Shown one piece after another: positions 26,332-36,158 of a DNA stretch of 64,000 bases. The notes under the pieces are model-generated. The model was not told where the DNA came from and ran no database searches. It saw nothing but the letters and a program-made list of their open reading frames with translations. The DNA is from Aliiroseovarius pelagivivens (GTDB taxonomy: Bacteria; Pseudomonadota; Alphaproteobacteria; Rhodobacterales; Rhodobacteraceae). The stretch's first letter is position 1. Every line of letters begins with the position of its first letter. Both the position numbers and the translations under genes were made by a program. The DNA is taken from positions 1,550,001 through 1,614,000 of the forward strand of contig NZ_OMOI01000001.1 of the NCBI RefSeq assembly GCF_900302485.1, read 5' to 3'.

Positions 26332-28392
26332 ATGGCTACTTTGGACAATGCGATTTGGCTGACCGGCGCGGGCGGATCAGCTGTAGGCGGCACAACCACA
26401 ATCAACGATGGACCGTATAGCACTGACGTCTCAACGTCATTCACAGGCAATTGGGATGCCTCCCAAGGCGGTAACAATGTCTCTGAATTTGGTGCCTTCG
26501 CCGTCTCATCGCCGATCACTGCAGATTACTCGTTCTCGACACCCGTCGAAAACCTGTCCTTCACCATTGATCACGTCAATGATGATGGCGCGTCGACATA
26601 TGACGACTATTGGACCATCGCTGCTTATGATGCGGACGGCAACCTTGTCCCTGCCGCAGACGTCATTGCCAGCCTGTCAGGCGTGGATGATGAGCTTATC
26701 ATCACAAACCCTGATGGCACCGTGTCGATCCAAACCGAAGGCACAAATGCCAACGATATCGACGTAAACCTCTCGGGCCCAGTTTCACAGCTGGTTTTGA
26801 CCTATGAACCTGGCCCGGATGCAGCGCAGACCGGCGGGTCGGGCATCTCGGATCTTTCCTTCGATGTTCCCGCCCCGGACACGGATGGCGACGGCGTTAG
26901 GGATGATGTTGACCTCGACATCGACGGCGACGGCATCCTGAATGAAGACGAGATGGTCCCCGGCTCGTTCAGCACCACATCGGATCAGGTCGACATCAAC
27001 ACCACCGGTGGCTCGTCGACCAACACCATCGACCTTAGCGCCTATGGTGTGAGCATCGGCGATACCGTCGACATTTCCAACATCCTTGCCGACGGCGACC
27101 TGAATGGCGACTCTGAAACCTTCACCCTTGATTTTAACAATGGTGAGTACAACACAGGTGATGTCCAGACTGATATCCAGAACAACGGTTCGCTCACGTC
27201 CCTCACCACGCCTCAGACATTCACGGTCACCGTTGTGGACATTGGCGGCGGTGTCCCCGGGCTGATTGTAACAGGGGACGCAAGCGGCGACGTCAATCCG
27301 CTGAGCGGCAACCCCGCCCTGTCCTATACGTTCGACATCGATGGTACTGGCCTAGTCTCTGTAGATTCTGATGGTGATGGGATTGCCGACCACCTTGATC
27401 TGGACAGCGACAATGACGGCATCACTGACAACGTCGAGGCACAGACCTCGGCGGATTATGATGCCCCTACGGGTCTGGACAGCGACGGGGACGGTCTGGA
27501 CGACGCCTATGACGCGACTCCGACGACCGGTGCGGCCGGATCGAATGGCCTGTCACCTGAGGATACAGATGATGATGGCATCATGGACTATCTTGATCTG
27601 GACAGTGACGATGACGGCATTTCGGACACGGATGAGGCCGGACATGGTGTCACTCAAGCCCTGATCGACGCTTCGGGCGACGCGGATGGAGACGGCATCA
27701 AGGATGTGGTCGATGATGTTGATGGCTGGGACGTAAACGATGCCGACGTTGACGGTTCAGGCAACATCACCCTGCCAGACACGGATGGAGACGCAGGGAC
27801 CGGTGGCGACTATGACTATCGTGACGTGATTTGTTTCACGACCGATAGCTTGATCCTGACAGATCGCGGTGAACGTCCGGTGCAAGACCTGTGTGTTGGC
27901 GACATGGTGGTCACCCGAGATCACGGCCTTCAGCCCATTCGCTGGATCAGCCACACAACGACTGCCGGCGTTGGGCGCCTGGCGCCCATTCGCATTCAGT
28001 CCGGGGCATTTGGAAATCACAGCCCGCTGATCGTCTCGCCGCAACACCGCATGGTTTACGAGGGGCCGCAAGCAAGCTTGCTGTTCGCTCAGCCTGAAGT
28101 CATGATCCCCGCCGTTCACCTGCTGCACAGCGGGTGCGCAACGCAAAACGACGTGGACCGCGTGACCTATTTCCACATGATGTTTGATACGCATCAGGTG
28201 ATTTTCGCCAACGGCGCGGCAACGGAGAGCTTCCATCCGGGCCATCAGGGACTGAAAGCTGTCGATGACGCCGCACGTGACGAGCTGTTCACCCTTTTCC
28301 CCGAGCTGCGCAGTGAACCGCGCCAGTATGGCGACACAGCACGCATGGTTTTGAAAAAATATGAAACCCGCGTGTTGGACCTGACGCGTTAA
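26332..28392 (+). CDS. Large acidic protein with Ca-type aspartate repeats and C-terminal Hint domain
   Basis: This is a 686-residue very acidic protein without a signal peptide. Residues 1-180 look like a beta-sandwich. Residues 183-206 and roughly 345-490 carry several DxDGDGxxD / DLDSDxDGI units resembling thrombospondin-type-3 or dockerin-like calcium loops. From Cys501 (ICFTTDSLILTDRGERPVQDL) to about 645 there is a Hint_2-type (hedgehog/intein) domain with the conserved LIVSPQHRMV block. Hint_2 proteins are common in Rhodobacteraceae and are generally exported, probably by a type I system; that is inference. I see no C-terminal Asn or C-extein as in inteins, so splicing is unlikely, though autocleavage is possible. 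Confidence 0.78.
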   Translation: MATLDNAIWLTGAGGSAVGGTTTINDGPYSTDVSTSFTGNWDASQGGNNVSEFGAFAVSSPITADYSFSTPVENLSFTIDHVNDDGASTYDDYWTIAAYDADGNLVPAADVIASLSGVDDELIITNPDGTVSIQTEGTNANDIDVNLSGPVSQLVLTYEPGPDAAQTGGSGISDLSFDVPAPDTDGDGVRDDVDLDIDGDGILNEDEMVPGSFSTTSDQVDINTTGGSSTNTIDLSAYGVSIGDTVDISNILADGDLNGDSETFTLDFNNGEYNTGDVQTDIQNNGSLTSLTTPQTFTVTVVDIGGGVPGLIVTGDASGDVNPLSGNPALSYTFDIDGTGLVSVDSDGDGIADHLDLDSDNDGITDNVEAQTSADYDAPTGLDSDGDGLDDAYDATPTTGAAGSNGLSPEDTDDDGIMDYLDLDSDDDGISDTDEAGHGVTQALIDASGDADGDGIKDVVDDVDGWDVNDADVDGSGNITLPDTDGDAGTGGDYDYRDVICFTTDSLILTDRGERPVQDLCVGDMVVTRDHGLQPIRWISHTTTAGVGRLAPIRIQSGAFGNHSPLIVSPQHRMVYEGPQASLLFAQPEVMIPAVHLLHSGCATQNDVDRVTYFHMMFDTHQVIFANGAATESFHPGHQGLKAVDDAARDELFTLFPELRSEPRQYGDTARMVLKKYETRVLDLTR

Positions 28393-28413
28393 GCCCGGCC
28401 ACATTCCCATAGC

Positions 28414-28439
28414 AAGGGCCCCGCTGTGCTGGGGCCCTT
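28414..28439 (+). terminator. Rho-independent terminator after the Hint protein
   Basis: The 9-base arms AAGGGCCCC and GGGGCCCTT enclose an 8-base loop and are followed by TT, 21 bases after the Hint gene stop. It lies between convergent genes and could act in both directions. Confidence 0.8.
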
Positions 28440-28445
28440 TTGCAT

Positions 28446-28898
28446 TCAGAGGATCCCGTTTGCGCGTTGAACCGCGCGCAGATACTTCACGATCTCGGCG
28501 ATCTCGGCGCGTGTGATCCCCTCGACCGGGGGCATATTACCAAACGGCCAGTGATGCGCCCGCACGCCCAGTTCGGCGGCGCGAAAAAACGCGGCATCCC
28601 CGTGGTGCGACGGTTCATAGATCTTGTGGATGAGCGGCGGGCCGGACCCGTCCAATCCCCCCGCAGATGGCCCATGACAGGCCGCACATTTCGCTGTGAA
28701 GGCGCGGGCGCCAATTTCAAAGTCACTGCCCAGATCAGGCAGTGTCACCTGCACCATCTCGGCCGGGGCAGCATCAGATTGGTCCGCACTGTCCACCTGC
28801 TTGACCTCCGGAACATCAGGGGACGCACCGAACCCGATCCATCCCATAACGGCAATTCCTGCGAGCCCTGCTACACCATAGAAATACGCTGGCTTCAT
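28446..28898 (-). CDS. Membrane-anchored cytochrome c
   Basis: This is a 150-residue protein with one N-terminal membrane helix (residues 6-24), an acidic linker, and a class I cytochrome c domain with the haem site KCAACH (Cys71, Cys74, His75) and a FGNMPPVEG stretch whose methionine should be the second iron ligand. It is a small electron carrier facing the periplasm; partners are not visible. The start is the ATG at 28898; a TTG seven codons upstream is less likely. The gene stands alone, convergent with the Hint gene. Confidence 0.87.
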   Translation of the reverse strand: MKPAYFYGVAGLAGIAVMGWIGFGASPDVPEVKQVDSADQSDAAPAEMVQVTLPDLGSDFEIGARAFTAKCAACHGPSAGGLDGSGPPLIHKIYEPSHHGDAAFFRAAELGVRAHHWPFGNMPPVEGITRAEIAEIVKYLRAVQRANGIL

Positions 28899-29005
28899 TC
28901 TGATCTCATCCCAGTCCAACTGTCATTGGACACAGCGATACGGGTTCCAGCAGGGGGAAGGTCAACGGTCAACCGGCGCAAACGGCCTGTTTCACGTGGA
29001 TGTGA

Positions 29006-29761
29006 TCATGCGGGCTTGCGCGCCGCCCAGTCCCGTACAGCGTCGCCAAATGCCGTGAACAACACGCGCGACACCGGGTCGTCGGAAGCGCGGTATTCCG
29101 GGTGCCACTGCACCGACAGCGTAAAGCCCGGCGCATCCTTGATGACGATGGCCTCGGGTGTGCCATCATCGGCATGGCCTTCGATGATCACGCGTGGGCC
29201 AGAGGTCTTGATCCCCTGCCCGTGCAGCGTGTTGGTCCGCACTGTTTCGCCCAGAAGACCGCAGAACACACCGCCTTTGTCGAAATGCACGTCGTGACGG
29301 ATCGCGAATTTTTCTTCGAGCGTGCCATCGGGCGGCATCCGGTGGTTCATCCGCCCCGGAAGCTCGCGGATTTCAGGATAGAGCGAGCCGCCCATGGCGA
29401 CGTTCACCTCTTGAAAGCCGCGGCAAATCCCGAAAAAGGGCTGGCCGCGATCAACGCAGGCGCGGATCAGAGGCAGCGTAATGGCGTCACGGCAGCGATC
29501 AAACTCGCCATGTGCTTCGGTTTCATCTTCGCCGTATTCTTCGGGGTGCACATTTGGCCGACCGCCGGTGAACAGGAACCCGTCGCAGGTTTCCAGCAGC
29601 TCGTCGACCGTGACAAAGCGCGGATCCGTCGGAACGATCAGGGGCAGACAGCCCGAGACCTGAGACACCGCCTCGGAATTCATCGTACCGCCCGCATGGG
29701 TCGGGTAATTGTCATTCAACAGATAGGAATTGCCGATGATGCCAACGGTTGGGCGTTTCAT
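29006..29761 (-). CDS. Gamma-glutamyl-gamma-aminobutyrate hydrolase-type class I glutamine amidotransferase
   Basis: This is a 251-residue peptidase C26 enzyme. The nucleophile elbow reads FFGICRGFQEVNVAMGG (Cys113), and the catalytic His/Glu are in QWHPEYRA near residue 221. This is the PuuD-like group, which cleaves gamma-glutamyl bonds such as in gamma-glutamyl-GABA during polyamine breakdown. No other put/puu genes are next to it, so the natural substrate is inferred from family only. It is separated from the upstream glcB/glcG pair by a terminator, so it has its own transcript. Confidence 0.87.
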   Translation of the reverse strand: MKRPTVGIIGNSYLLNDNYPTHAGGTMNSEAVSQVSGCLPLIVPTDPRFVTVDELLETCDGFLFTGGRPNVHPEEYGEDETEAHGEFDRCRDAITLPLIRACVDRGQPFFGICRGFQEVNVAMGGSLYPEIRELPGRMNHRMPPDGTLEEKFAIRHDVHFDKGGVFCGLLGETVRTNTLHGQGIKTSGPRVIIEGHADDGTPEAIVIKDAPGFTLSVQWHPEYRASDDPVSRVLFTAFGDAVRDWAARKPA

Positions 29762-29805
29762 GTCTGCTCCGACGCTTGTGATATATTCATTTCCCGGAAC
29801 GTAAA

Positions 29806-29840
29806 ACAGCGCAAAGGGAAGTTCAAACCCCTTGCGCTGT
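29806..29840 (-). terminator. Rho-independent terminator after the glcB/glcG pair
   Basis: On the minus strand the arms ACAGCGCAAGGGG and CCCTTTGCGCTGT form a 13-bp stem with one mismatch, around a loop of nine bases, followed by TTTAC. It lies 28 bases after the glcG-like stop. Confidence 0.82.
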
Positions 29841-29867
29841 CTCTTAACTGACTGTGAACACGGGTGA

Positions 29868-30296
29868 TCAGCCGTCTGCGGTCAACCCAACGGACTTGAT
29901 CCCGACCGATCCAGCTTCAAGGTCGTTTTCCGAGGTATCGCCGGTGACCCCAACAGCCCCGATCACTTCGCCCGAGTCATTGCGCACCAAAATGCCACCC
30001 GGCACCGGTATCAGCTTGCCCTCATAGGCCGCGCCGGCGGCTGCTATGAAATAAGCCTGTGCCTCGGCACGGTCGCGTTGTGCGGTCCCGCCAATCCCCA
30101 GCATGACCGAACCATAGGCCTTGCCGCGCGCGATATCGAACCGGCCCGGAGGCGCCCCGTCTGCACGCTCGAATGCCAGCACATGCCCGCCAGCGTCAAC
30201 GACGACCACAGATAGTGGCTTCATGCCTTTTTCACGGCCAAAGGCCATCGTGTCGTGAATGATAACGCGGGCTGCGTCCAAAGTGATCCTGTTCAT
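29868..30296 (-). CDS. GlcG/HbpS-type heme-degrading-fold protein
   Basis: This is a 142-residue protein of the GlcG/HbpS family (DUF336): VVVVDAGGHVLAFERADGA near residue 33, then ARGKAYGSVMLG, PVPGGILVRNDSGEVIGAVGVTG and DTSENDLEAG. In Escherichia coli the homologue sits in the glycolate operon next to glcB; the exact job is unclear, and related proteins bind haem. The ATG at 30296 is used because GAGGGAAAAT precedes it, overlapping the glcB stop codon at 30305-30307. It is immediately downstream of glcB, recreating the glcG-glcB adjacency in swapped order. Confidence 0.85.
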   Translation of the reverse strand: MNRITLDAARVIIHDTMAFGREKGMKPLSVVVVDAGGHVLAFERADGAPPGRFDIARGKAYGSVMLGIGGTAQRDRAEAQAYFIAAAGAAYEGKLIPVPGGILVRNDSGEVIGAVGVTGDTSENDLEAGSVGIKSVGLTADG

Positions 30297-30304
30297 ATTT
30301 TCCC

Positions 30305-32407
30305 TCAAGCCTCTGCCTTCTTTTCCAGACGACGTGCATGCAGCACGGGCTCAGTATAACCGGACGGCTGCACACGGCCCTTGAACACAAGGTCGCAGGC
30401 GGCGTGAAATGCCACACCATCGAAGCCCGGAGCCATCGGTTGATAGCTTGGATCGTCCGCGTTCTGCGCATCTACCTTCACAGCCATCTTATGCAGAGCG
30501 GCCATGACCTCGTCTTCCGAGACCACACCATGATGCAGCCAATTCGCCAATGCCTGTGATGAGATCCGGCAGGTGGCGCGGTCCTCCATCAGGCCAACGT
30601 CGTGGATGTCGGGCACCTTCGAACAGCCAACGCCAGCATCGACCCAGCGCACCACATAGCCCAGAATGCCTTGGGCGTTGTTTTCAATCTCTTCGCGGAT
30701 CTCGTCCTCGGACCAGTTCACGCCTGCGGCGACCGGGATCGTCAGCAGATCTTCCAGCGTGCCACGTGCGCCGCCTTCCAGCAGTTCTTCCTGACGCGCC
30801 AGCACGTCCACTTGGTGATAATGCGTGGCGTGCAGGGTCGCAGCGGTGGGGCTAGGTACCCATGCGCAATTTGCACCCGACATCGGGTGGCCGATCTTCT
30901 GATCCAGCATATCCGCCATCCGGTCCGGCGCGGCCCACATGCCTTTACCAATTTGCGCCCGGCCCTTCAGGCCACAGACCAGACCGATATCCACGTTGCG
31001 ATCCTCGTACGAGGCAATCCACGCGGCATTTTTCATCTCGCCCTTGCGGATCATTGGCCCTGCTTCCATCGAGGTGTGAATTTCATCCCCGGTGCGGTCA
31101 AGGAAACCTGTATTGATGAATGCCACGCGGTGTTTGGCGGCGCGGATGCATTCCTTCAGGTTCACCGAGGTGCGGCGTTCTTCATCCATGATGCCCAGCT
31201 TCACGGTGTGACGCGGCAGGCCCAACAGCTCTTCGACCCGGCCAAAGATTTCATCTGCAAAGGCGACCTCTTCCGGTCCGTGCATCTTGGGCTTCACAAC
31301 GTAAACCGATCCGGTGACCGAGTTTCCGCTTTCGCGTTTCAGATCGTGCATGGCACAGAGCGTCGTAACCACGGCATCCATCAGCCCTTCGGGCACTTCC
31401 GAGCCATCGGGCAGCAGGATCGCCGGGTTGGTCATCAGATGCCCCACATTGCGCACCAGCATCAGGGCGCGGCCTTTCAACGTGACCTCGCCATCCGGAC
31501 CGTCAAATGTCAGGTCGTCGTTCAGTGCACGGGTGTGGGTTTTGCCGCCCTTCGTGACGTCTTCGGTGAGCGACCCGTTCATCAGCCCCAGCCAATTGCT
31601 GTAAGCCAACACCTTGTCGTCGGCATCCACGGCAGCAACACTGTCTTCGCAATCCATGATGGCCGACATCGCGCTTTCCAGCCGAACGTCTGACAGTCCC
31701 AACGGATCCGATGCACCGATTTCGGTCGTGTCATCGAACTCAAGAACGACCTTCAAGCCATTGTTTTCATAATAGAACTGATTCTCACGGCTACCCAAAA
31801 ACTGACCGGGATTTGCCAAGGCAGGCGGCGTGTTCCCGATGCGAATAGCTTCGGCCCAGCTGCCATCTGCCAACGGCAGAACGCCATCCAAGAAGCTTTT
31901 CGCCGCTGCGATCACGCGGGCACCGCGAGCCGGGTTATAGCCCTTCCCTTCGGGCAGATCGCCCAAAGCATCGGTGCCATAAAGAGCGTCATAAAGGCTG
32001 CCCCAACGGGCATTGGCCGCGTTCAGCGCGTAGCGCGCATTCATAATCGGCACCACAAGCTGCGGACCGGGGATCAGGGCAATCTCGGGGTCGGTGTTTT
32101 CGGTCTCGATCTCGAAGTCCGGCCCTTCGGGTACCAAATAGCCGATCTCTTCCAGAAAGGCGCGATAAGCAGCGGCGTCGTGGGGCTGGCCCGCACGGGC
32201 CTTGTGCCAATCGTCCAGCTGGCGCTGGAGCTGCGTGCGTTTCTCAAGCAGAGCGCGGTTCTTTGGGGCCAGATCGTTCAGGATCTGCGCAAAGCCCTTC
32301 CAGAAATCGTCATAACGCAGCGCCGTTCCTGCCAGCGCGCGTGTTTCTAGAAAGCGGCCCAGTTCGCGATGAACCTGAAGCCCAGACCGTTCGATATAGT
32401 CGCTCAT
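30305..32407 (-). CDS. glcB: Malate synthase G
   Basis: The enzyme condenses glyoxylate with acetyl-CoA to malate in the cytoplasm, feeding glyoxylate from glycolate or two-carbon growth into the TCA cycle. The 700-residue product is the length of the monomeric G isoform and shows [57 protein letters not shown] near residue 455 and a C-terminal [18 protein letters not shown], all characteristic. Translation starts at the ATG at 32407; the 21 extra codons upstream look non-coding. An inverted repeat GTTTC/GAAAC with a six-base gap at 32445-32460 lies just upstream and could be a regulatory site. Confidence 0.96.
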   Translation of the reverse strand: MSDYIERSGLQVHRELGRFLETRALAGTALRYDDFWKGFAQILNDLAPKNRALLEKRTQLQRQLDDWHKARAGQPHDAAAYRAFLEEIGYLVPEGPDFEIETENTDPEIALIPGPQLVVPIMNARYALNAANARWGSLYDALYGTDALGDLPEGKGYNPARGARVIAAAKSFLDGVLPLADGSWAEAIRIGNTPPALANPGQFLGSRENQFYYENNGLKVVLEFDDTTEIGASDPLGLSDVRLESAMSAIMDCEDSVAAVDADDKVLAYSNWLGLMNGSLTEDVTKGGKTHTRALNDDLTFDGPDGEVTLKGRALMLVRNVGHLMTNPAILLPDGSEVPEGLMDAVVTTLCAMHDLKRESGNSVTGSVYVVKPKMHGPEEVAFADEIFGRVEELLGLPRHTVKLGIMDEERRTSVNLKECIRAAKHRVAFINTGFLDRTGDEIHTSMEAGPMIRKGEMKNAAWIASYEDRNVDIGLVCGLKGRAQIGKGMWAAPDRMADMLDQKIGHPMSGANCAWVPSPTAATLHATHYHQVDVLARQEELLEGGARGTLEDLLTIPVAAGVNWSEDEIREEIENNAQGILGYVVRWVDAGVGCSKVPDIHDVGLMEDRATCRISSQALANWLHHGVVSEDEVMAALHKMAVKVDAQNADDPSYQPMAPGFDGVAFHAACDLVFKGRVQPSGYTEPVLHARRLEKKAEA

Positions 32408-32599
32408 GTCGAAACCCTTCGTATACCTCTGCATGCACCTAAGAGTTTCCGATACGAAACCGATGCGCAAGTGGGTTTATTTTGACCTCGGTTAAGAATG
32501 GCTTATCTGAAAGGCGAAGGGCTGACGCGTAGACGGGCTTGCAGCCCCGCGAGCGCGCGCCTAGGTTTCGGGTCTGGACTCATGCCTGAAGGATTTCTT

Positions 32600-35152
32600 A
32601 TGAAAGACGCAGCCCCCCAACCGATCTATCTGGCCGATTATACGCCCCCTGCTTATCTGATCGACGGGGTCGAGCTGGACTTTCAACTACACCCCACCGC
32701 CACGCGGGTGATCTCAAGAATCCGGTTCACCCCGAACGCGGCCGCCACCAGCAAAGATTTTTTCTTGCATGGCGAGGGACTTACCCTAATCCGCGCATCT
32801 GTTGACGGACGCGACATCACCCCCGAACTTGTCGATGGCGGCCTGAAAGCGGACGTGCCCGACGCGCCCTTCCTGTGGGAGGCCGAGGTCGAAATCAGCC
32901 CAGAAGCCAACACCGCCTTGGAAGGGCTTTATATGTCGAACGGCATGTACTGCACCCAATGCGAGGCCGAGGGCTTCCGCCGCATCACCTATTACCCGGA
33001 CCGGCCCGACGTGATGGCCCCCTTCAAGGTGCGCATCGACGGGGACGAACTTGTGATGCTGTCTAACGGCAACCCGGTCGCCTCGGGCGATGGTTGGGCC
33101 GAATGGGACGATCCGTGGCCCAAGCCTGCATACCTGTTCGCGCTGGTCGCAGGCAACCTTGTGGCCCGCGACGACAGCTTCACCACCATGTCCGGCAAGG
33201 AGGTGGACCTGAAACTGTGGGTCCGCCCGGGTGACGAGGGCAAGACGGCGTTTGGGATGCAGGCGCTGAAGGACTCCATGAAGTGGGACGAAGAGGTCTA
33301 TGGCCGCGAGTATGATCTGGACATCTTCCAGATCGTCGCCGTATCCGATTTCAACATGGGCGCGATGGAGAACAAGGGGCTGAACATCTTCAACACCTCG
33401 GCTGTTCTGGCATCGCCCGAAACCTCGACGGATGCGAATTTCGAGCGGATCGAGGCGATCATTGCCCACGAATATTTCCACAACTGGACCGGTAATCGCA
33501 TCACCTGTCGCGACTGGTTCCAGCTGAGCTTGAAGGAAGGTCTGACCGTGTTCCGCGATCAGCAGTTCTCGGGCGATATGCGGTCGGAAGCCGTGTGTCG
33601 GATCAATGATGTGTCCGCTTTGCGCGGGCGCCAGTTCCGCGAAGACAACGGCCCGCTGGCCCACCAAGTCCAGCCCGACAGCTTTGTCGAGATCAACAAT
33701 TTCTACACGGCCACGATCTATGAAAAAGGGGCCGAGCTGATCCGTATGATGAAGGTGCTGGTGGGTGATGATGCTTATGACAAAGCGCTGGAGCTGTATT
33801 TTGAGCGTCACGATGGCGAGGCCGCGACGATCGAAGACTGGGTCAAAGTCTTTGAAGACAGCACCGGACGCGATCTGACGCAATTCCGCCGCTGGTACAA
33901 ACAGGCGGGCACGCCGCGCGTTGCCGTATCGGAAGATTGGACCGATGGCACCTATACGTTGACGTTCAAACAGTCGACGCCCCCCACCCCCGGTCAGGAC
34001 GAGAAACTGCCGCAGCATATTCCGCTGGCCGTGGGGCTTCTGGGCCCCAATGGCGACGAGGTACAGCCGACACAGATCCTTGAAATGACCGAGGCCGAGC
34101 AGAGCTTCACCTTCGAAGGGCTGGCGGCGAAACCCGTACCCTCGATCCTGCGCCATTTCTCGGCCCCGGTGATCCTGGAACGGGACAGCACCGCGCAGGA
34201 ACGTGCCTTCCTGTTGGCCCATGACACGGACCCGTTCAACAAATGGGAGGCCGGCCGAACGCTGGCGAAGGATGTACTCGTTGCCCTGATCACCGAGGAA
34301 GACGCGCCGTTGGACGATTATCTGAACGCCATTGCGGTGATGCTGCGGGACGACAGCCTTGACCCAGCCTTCCGTGCATTGACACTTGGCTTGCCCAGTC
34401 AAGACGATCTTGCGCAGACCCTGTTTGACGCAGGCGTCACCCCGGACCCGATGAAAATCTATCGCGCCCAGCAGACCTTGTGGCAGGCAATGGCTGAACA
34501 CCTGCAAGACCTGCTGCCGCGTCTGATGGCAGAAATGGAGGTGACCGAACCGTTCCAGCCCAATGCAGAACAAGCGGGCAAGCGCGCCTTGGGACTGGGT
34601 CTGATGAACCTTCTGAACCGTCTGGATGGCGGTGCTGCCGCGCAAACGCTTTATGACCGCGCCGACAACATGACCCTGCGGCTGGGCGCGCTTGGGTATC
34701 TGTTGCAGGCCCAGAAAGGCGATACGGCGCTTTCAGCCTTCCGCAGGCAGTTTGAAGATGACGAATTGGTCATGGACAAGTGGTTCTCGATGCAGGTGTA
34801 TCATGCAGCGCCGGAAGACGCGGTCGATGTGACCGACAAGCTGACAAAGGACACCGCATTCAACTGGAAAAACCCCAATCGCTTCCGTGCTGTCTTTGGT
34901 GCGCTGATGACGAACCCGGCGGGATTCCACAACGCATCCGGCGACGGGTACAAGCTGTTTGCGGATTGGCTGATCAAACTGGACCCAGTGAACCCGCAGA
35001 TCGCCGCCCGCATGTCATCCGCGTTCGAAACATGGCGCCGCTATGACGTGGACCGACAGGCAATGATGAAAGCTCAGATTGAACGGGTTCTGGCCACCGA
35101 AGGGCTTAGCCGAGACAGTCAGGAAATGCTGGGGCGCATCCTGAACGGATAA
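32600..35152 (+). CDS. pepN: Aminopeptidase N (M1 metallopeptidase)
   Basis: This is an 850-residue zinc aminopeptidase of the M1 family that removes N-terminal residues from peptides in the cytoplasm. The exopeptidase motif GAMEN is at residues 254-258, and the zinc site HEYFHNWTGN begins at 290 with the third ligand in SLKEGLTVFRDQ near 313. The C-terminal helical DUF3458 domains are present, and the length matches bacterial PepN. The start is the ATG at 32600, with AAGGA seven bases before it. It diverges from glcB across 192 bases and ends at a strong terminator. Confidence 0.96.
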   Translation: MKDAAPQPIYLADYTPPAYLIDGVELDFQLHPTATRVISRIRFTPNAAATSKDFFLHGEGLTLIRASVDGRDITPELVDGGLKADVPDAPFLWEAEVEISPEANTALEGLYMSNGMYCTQCEAEGFRRITYYPDRPDVMAPFKVRIDGDELVMLSNGNPVASGDGWAEWDDPWPKPAYLFALVAGNLVARDDSFTTMSGKEVDLKLWVRPGDEGKTAFGMQALKDSMKWDEEVYGREYDLDIFQIVAVSDFNMGAMENKGLNIFNTSAVLASPETSTDANFERIEAIIAHEYFHNWTGNRITCRDWFQLSLKEGLTVFRDQQFSGDMRSEAVCRINDVSALRGRQFREDNGPLAHQVQPDSFVEINNFYTATIYEKGAELIRMMKVLVGDDAYDKALELYFERHDGEAATIEDWVKVFEDSTGRDLTQFRRWYKQAGTPRVAVSEDWTDGTYTLTFKQSTPPTPGQDEKLPQHIPLAVGLLGPNGDEVQPTQILEMTEAEQSFTFEGLAAKPVPSILRHFSAPVILERDSTAQERAFLLAHDTDPFNKWEAGRTLAKDVLVALITEEDAPLDDYLNAIAVMLRDDSLDPAFRALTLGLPSQDDLAQTLFDAGVTPDPMKIYRAQQTLWQAMAEHLQDLLPRLMAEMEVTEPFQPNAEQAGKRALGLGLMNLLNRLDGGAAAQTLYDRADNMTLRLGALGYLLQAQKGDTALSAFRRQFEDDELVMDKWFSMQVYHAAPEDAVDVTDKLTKDTAFNWKNPNRFRAVFGALMTNPAGFHNASGDGYKLFADWLIKLDPVNPQIAARMSSAFETWRRYDVDRQAMMKAQIERVLATEGLSRDSQEMLGRILNG

Positions 35153-35162
35153 GCCATACAAA

Positions 35163-35186
35163 AAGGGCGGGAAACATCCCGCCCTT
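35163..35186 (+). terminator. Rho-independent terminator after pepN
   Basis: The arms AAGGGCGGGA and TCCCGCCCTT enclose the loop AACA; the right arm is followed by GTCGTTTC. It begins 11 bases after the pepN stop and lies between convergent genes, so it may also serve the transglycosylase gene. Confidence 0.82.
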
Positions 35187-35234
35187 GTCGTTTCAACCGG
35201 CAGAAACCCGGTTGATGGAGTATTCAATCCGGGC

Positions 35235-35831
35235 TTAGCCGGTGGTGCAATAGTTCTGTTCGCGCACCCATTCACGCATGCTTTCGCGTTTGCGTTTCGA
35301 ATGGAAGGGGCCCCAGTCGGCAGCGACGCCTTTCATCCCACGCGAAACAACGTTGTCGCGCGGAACAGTCACCGACATGATGCGCACAGCGCAGGACAGG
35401 TTAAGCTCGCCATTTTTCAGCGCTTCGCCTGAACGTGCTTCGCAGCCATAGCCACGTGCGGTCGCGGGCAGGATTTGCACCAGCCCGTACCATTTACCAC
35501 CGCCACCAACGGCGGTCTGGCGCCAGGTGCTTTCATAGAAGGACAGCGACGACAAAAGCCCAGCCCAGAACGCGTTGCGTCCGGCTGTGTCCTGATTTTC
35601 GTAATCCGGACACCATTCGGCAATGTCTGTCGGCACGCTTTGCGACAAAGCGGTGCCATGGTTTTCCAGAGCGGCGATGGTAGCTTCGGTCCAGGCTTTT
35701 GCCTGTGGCTTCTCATCCCACTGCATGGTCATTACAGGTTGACGCGCAGCGCGCGAACCAAAAAAGTCTTCGGCCAGAGCAGCGTCCGACAGCATCACTG
35801 TCGCCACAAGGCCCATAATCATCCGTTTCAT
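35235..35831 (-). CDS. Lytic transglycosylase-like (SLT domain) protein
   Basis: This is a 198-residue exported protein with a signal peptide (cleavage near residue 20, after AALAE). The core has SLSFYESTWRQTAVGGGGKW and YGLVQILPATARGYGC: a glutamate in an ES motif followed by a short loop and the YGL/Q stretch is the signature of the SLT lytic transglycosylases that cleave peptidoglycan between MurNAc and GlcNAc. Five cysteines suggest disulfide bonds, fitting a periplasmic location. The sequence differs from classical Slt/MltC enough that the substrate site is not certain. The start is the ATG at 35831, giving a typical signal peptide. Confidence 0.8.
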   Translation of the reverse strand: MKRMIMGLVATVMLSDAALAEDFFGSRAARQPVMTMQWDEKPQAKAWTEATIAALENHGTALSQSVPTDIAEWCPDYENQDTAGRNAFWAGLLSSLSFYESTWRQTAVGGGGKWYGLVQILPATARGYGCEARSGEALKNGELNLSCAVRIMSVTVPRDNVVSRGMKGVAADWGPFHSKRKRESMREWVREQNYCTTG

Positions 35832-36158
35832 TTTTCCCACCTACATTTGGTACAGACGTTCCCCCCGGTGTCTGATCAGGAGCAAATAAGACCGTTGGTT
35901 GCGTATTGCAACACTTTTTTTGCTGCACCGCAGCGTTGCGCCATGACTTGCTGATATGCCTTATTTGCAAGGCTGGTATGCATTCCAGTTCACGCGTGAA
36001 ATAAATCGAACGCTATAGGTATGTTAGTGCTATTTCTGCACCGCAGCATTTCCGCCTCAGCCATCCAATCTCCTGCCTTGTCGACGCGTCTGCCCTCTTG
36101 CTCCTTCCCGTCACCTCTACTAGAACGCGGGCAGGTTTAGACACTTGGGAACACGTAC
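35832..36158. promoter_or_regulatory. Divergent gap with two CTGC-N3-GCAG sites
   Basis: This 327-base region separates the transglycosylase from gatB. It holds two identical 12-mers CTGCACCGCAGC at 35923-35934 and 36036-36047. CTGC-N3-GCAG resembles the binding motif reported for PhaR, the regulator of polyhydroxyalkanoate granule genes in Rhodobacteraceae. A hairpin GTTGC-GTATT-GCAAC (35898-35912) followed by a run of T is also present. A 20-codon frame, starting MPYLQGWYAFQFTREI at 35956, lies between the two motifs without a ribosome-binding site. No full gene is seen. Confidence 0.5.

Noticed and set aside
27360..27830. Repetitive GAT/GAC-rich DNA that at first looked like a tandem or CRISPR-like repeat
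   Set aside because: The repeats are codons for DxDGDG loops of the Hint protein, with irregular spacing, no spacers and no cas genes.
32786..34645. 619-codon minus-strand frame opposite pepN
   Set aside because: Antisense shadow of the aminopeptidase, with no domains.
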